Shown: in pieces, positions 5,619-5,750 of the stretch
Layout: the number at the start of each line of letters is the position of its first letter
Position numbering within the stretch: the first letter of the stretch is position 1
NCBI RefSeq assembly: GCF_014359955.1
Contig: NZ_JACIYL010000228.1
Span: forward strand, 1 to 5,750
DNA from: Thermogutta sp.
GTDB lineage: Bacteria > Planctomycetota > Planctomycetia > Pirellulales > Thermoguttaceae
DNA length: 5,750 nucleotides
Direction of reading: 5' to 3'
Made by a program: the position numbers and the translations under genes
Notes under the pieces: model-generated
Database searches by the model: none
What the model was told of the DNA's origin: nothing
What the model saw: the letters and a program-made list of their open reading frames with translations, nothing else

Positions 5619-5750
5619 TCATTCAGGGGAACTTTCGACCGGGGATGGCGACGGGGCGGCATGGCTCTCTTGAGCCGCCGTCTGGGACCGGAGTGCCTGC
5701 CGGGCCCGCTCGACATAGGGTTGGGCCCATTCCTTTTGTCCGTAGAGTGT
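5619..5750 (-). CDS. C-terminal end of an unidentified protein (partial)
   Basis: A minus-strand frame is open from the right edge to TGA at 5621-5619, giving 43 residues of a protein whose start is outside the window. The first part (LYGQKEWAQPYVERARQALR) reads like the last amphipathic helices of a helical-repeat protein, and codon third positions are GC-rich there. The tail is Ala, Ser and Pro rich (about residues 24-43) and looks disordered. A TPR-like protein is possible, but too little is visible to name it. It converges on the glycosyltransferase gene, so it is not in the same operon. Confidence 0.55.
   Translation of the reverse strand, partial: TLYGQKEWAQPYVERARQALRSQTAAQESHAAPSPSPVESSPE

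Noticed and set aside
1..5750. CRISPR array, tRNA, insertion sequence or integrase signs
   Set aside because: No regular direct repeats, cloverleaf, terminal inverted repeats with a transposase, or recombinase motifs were seen on either strand.

Overview
The window looks like chromosomal DNA of a planctomycete, probably a relative of the Pirellulales. This is inferred from gene content: an outer-membrane protein with the full set of landmarks of the BBP7 barrel family, which is expanded in that phylum, and a GAF plus SpoIIE-type phosphatase with a planctomycete-like layout. Base composition is GC-rich, apart from a visibly AT-richer stretch at about 2150-2400. No tRNA, rRNA, CRISPR array, insertion sequence or integrase is visible.

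Layout. Positions 1-2149 hold two minus-strand genes separated by 34 nt, probably one operon. The upstream gene (464-2149) encodes a GAF-containing SpoIIE/RsbU-like PP2C protein. The downstream gene (1-429, cut by the window edge) encodes a protein with one N-terminal membrane helix followed by a long acidic, proline-rich linker. Positions 2150-2662 are a 513-nt divergent intergenic region rich in short inverted repeats, with several TGTGAA/TTCACA elements. The plus strand then carries a secreted BBP7-like beta-barrel gene (2663-3910, GTG start with a strong Shine-Dalgarno), a good intrinsic terminator (3944-3985), and a polytopic GT-C/PMT_2-type glycosyltransferase gene (3987-5414) whose first ATG touches the terminator's T-run. 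After a 204-nt convergent gap, the last 43 codons of another minus-strand gene enter from the right edge (5619-5750).

The most notable observation is that the phosphatase-like protein keeps the SpoIIE fold landmarks but has lost key metal-binding aspartates: GGD is GGA, the second motif GD is GE, TDG is TAA, and the final DD motif is degraded. It therefore looks like a pseudophosphatase, perhaps a sensor or scaffold in a partner-switch-like pathway, paired with a membrane-anchored protein. The barrel and the glycosyltransferase are cell-envelope genes, but the terminator between them suggests they are not simply co-transcribed. No multi-gene defence or biosynthetic system is recognisable here.
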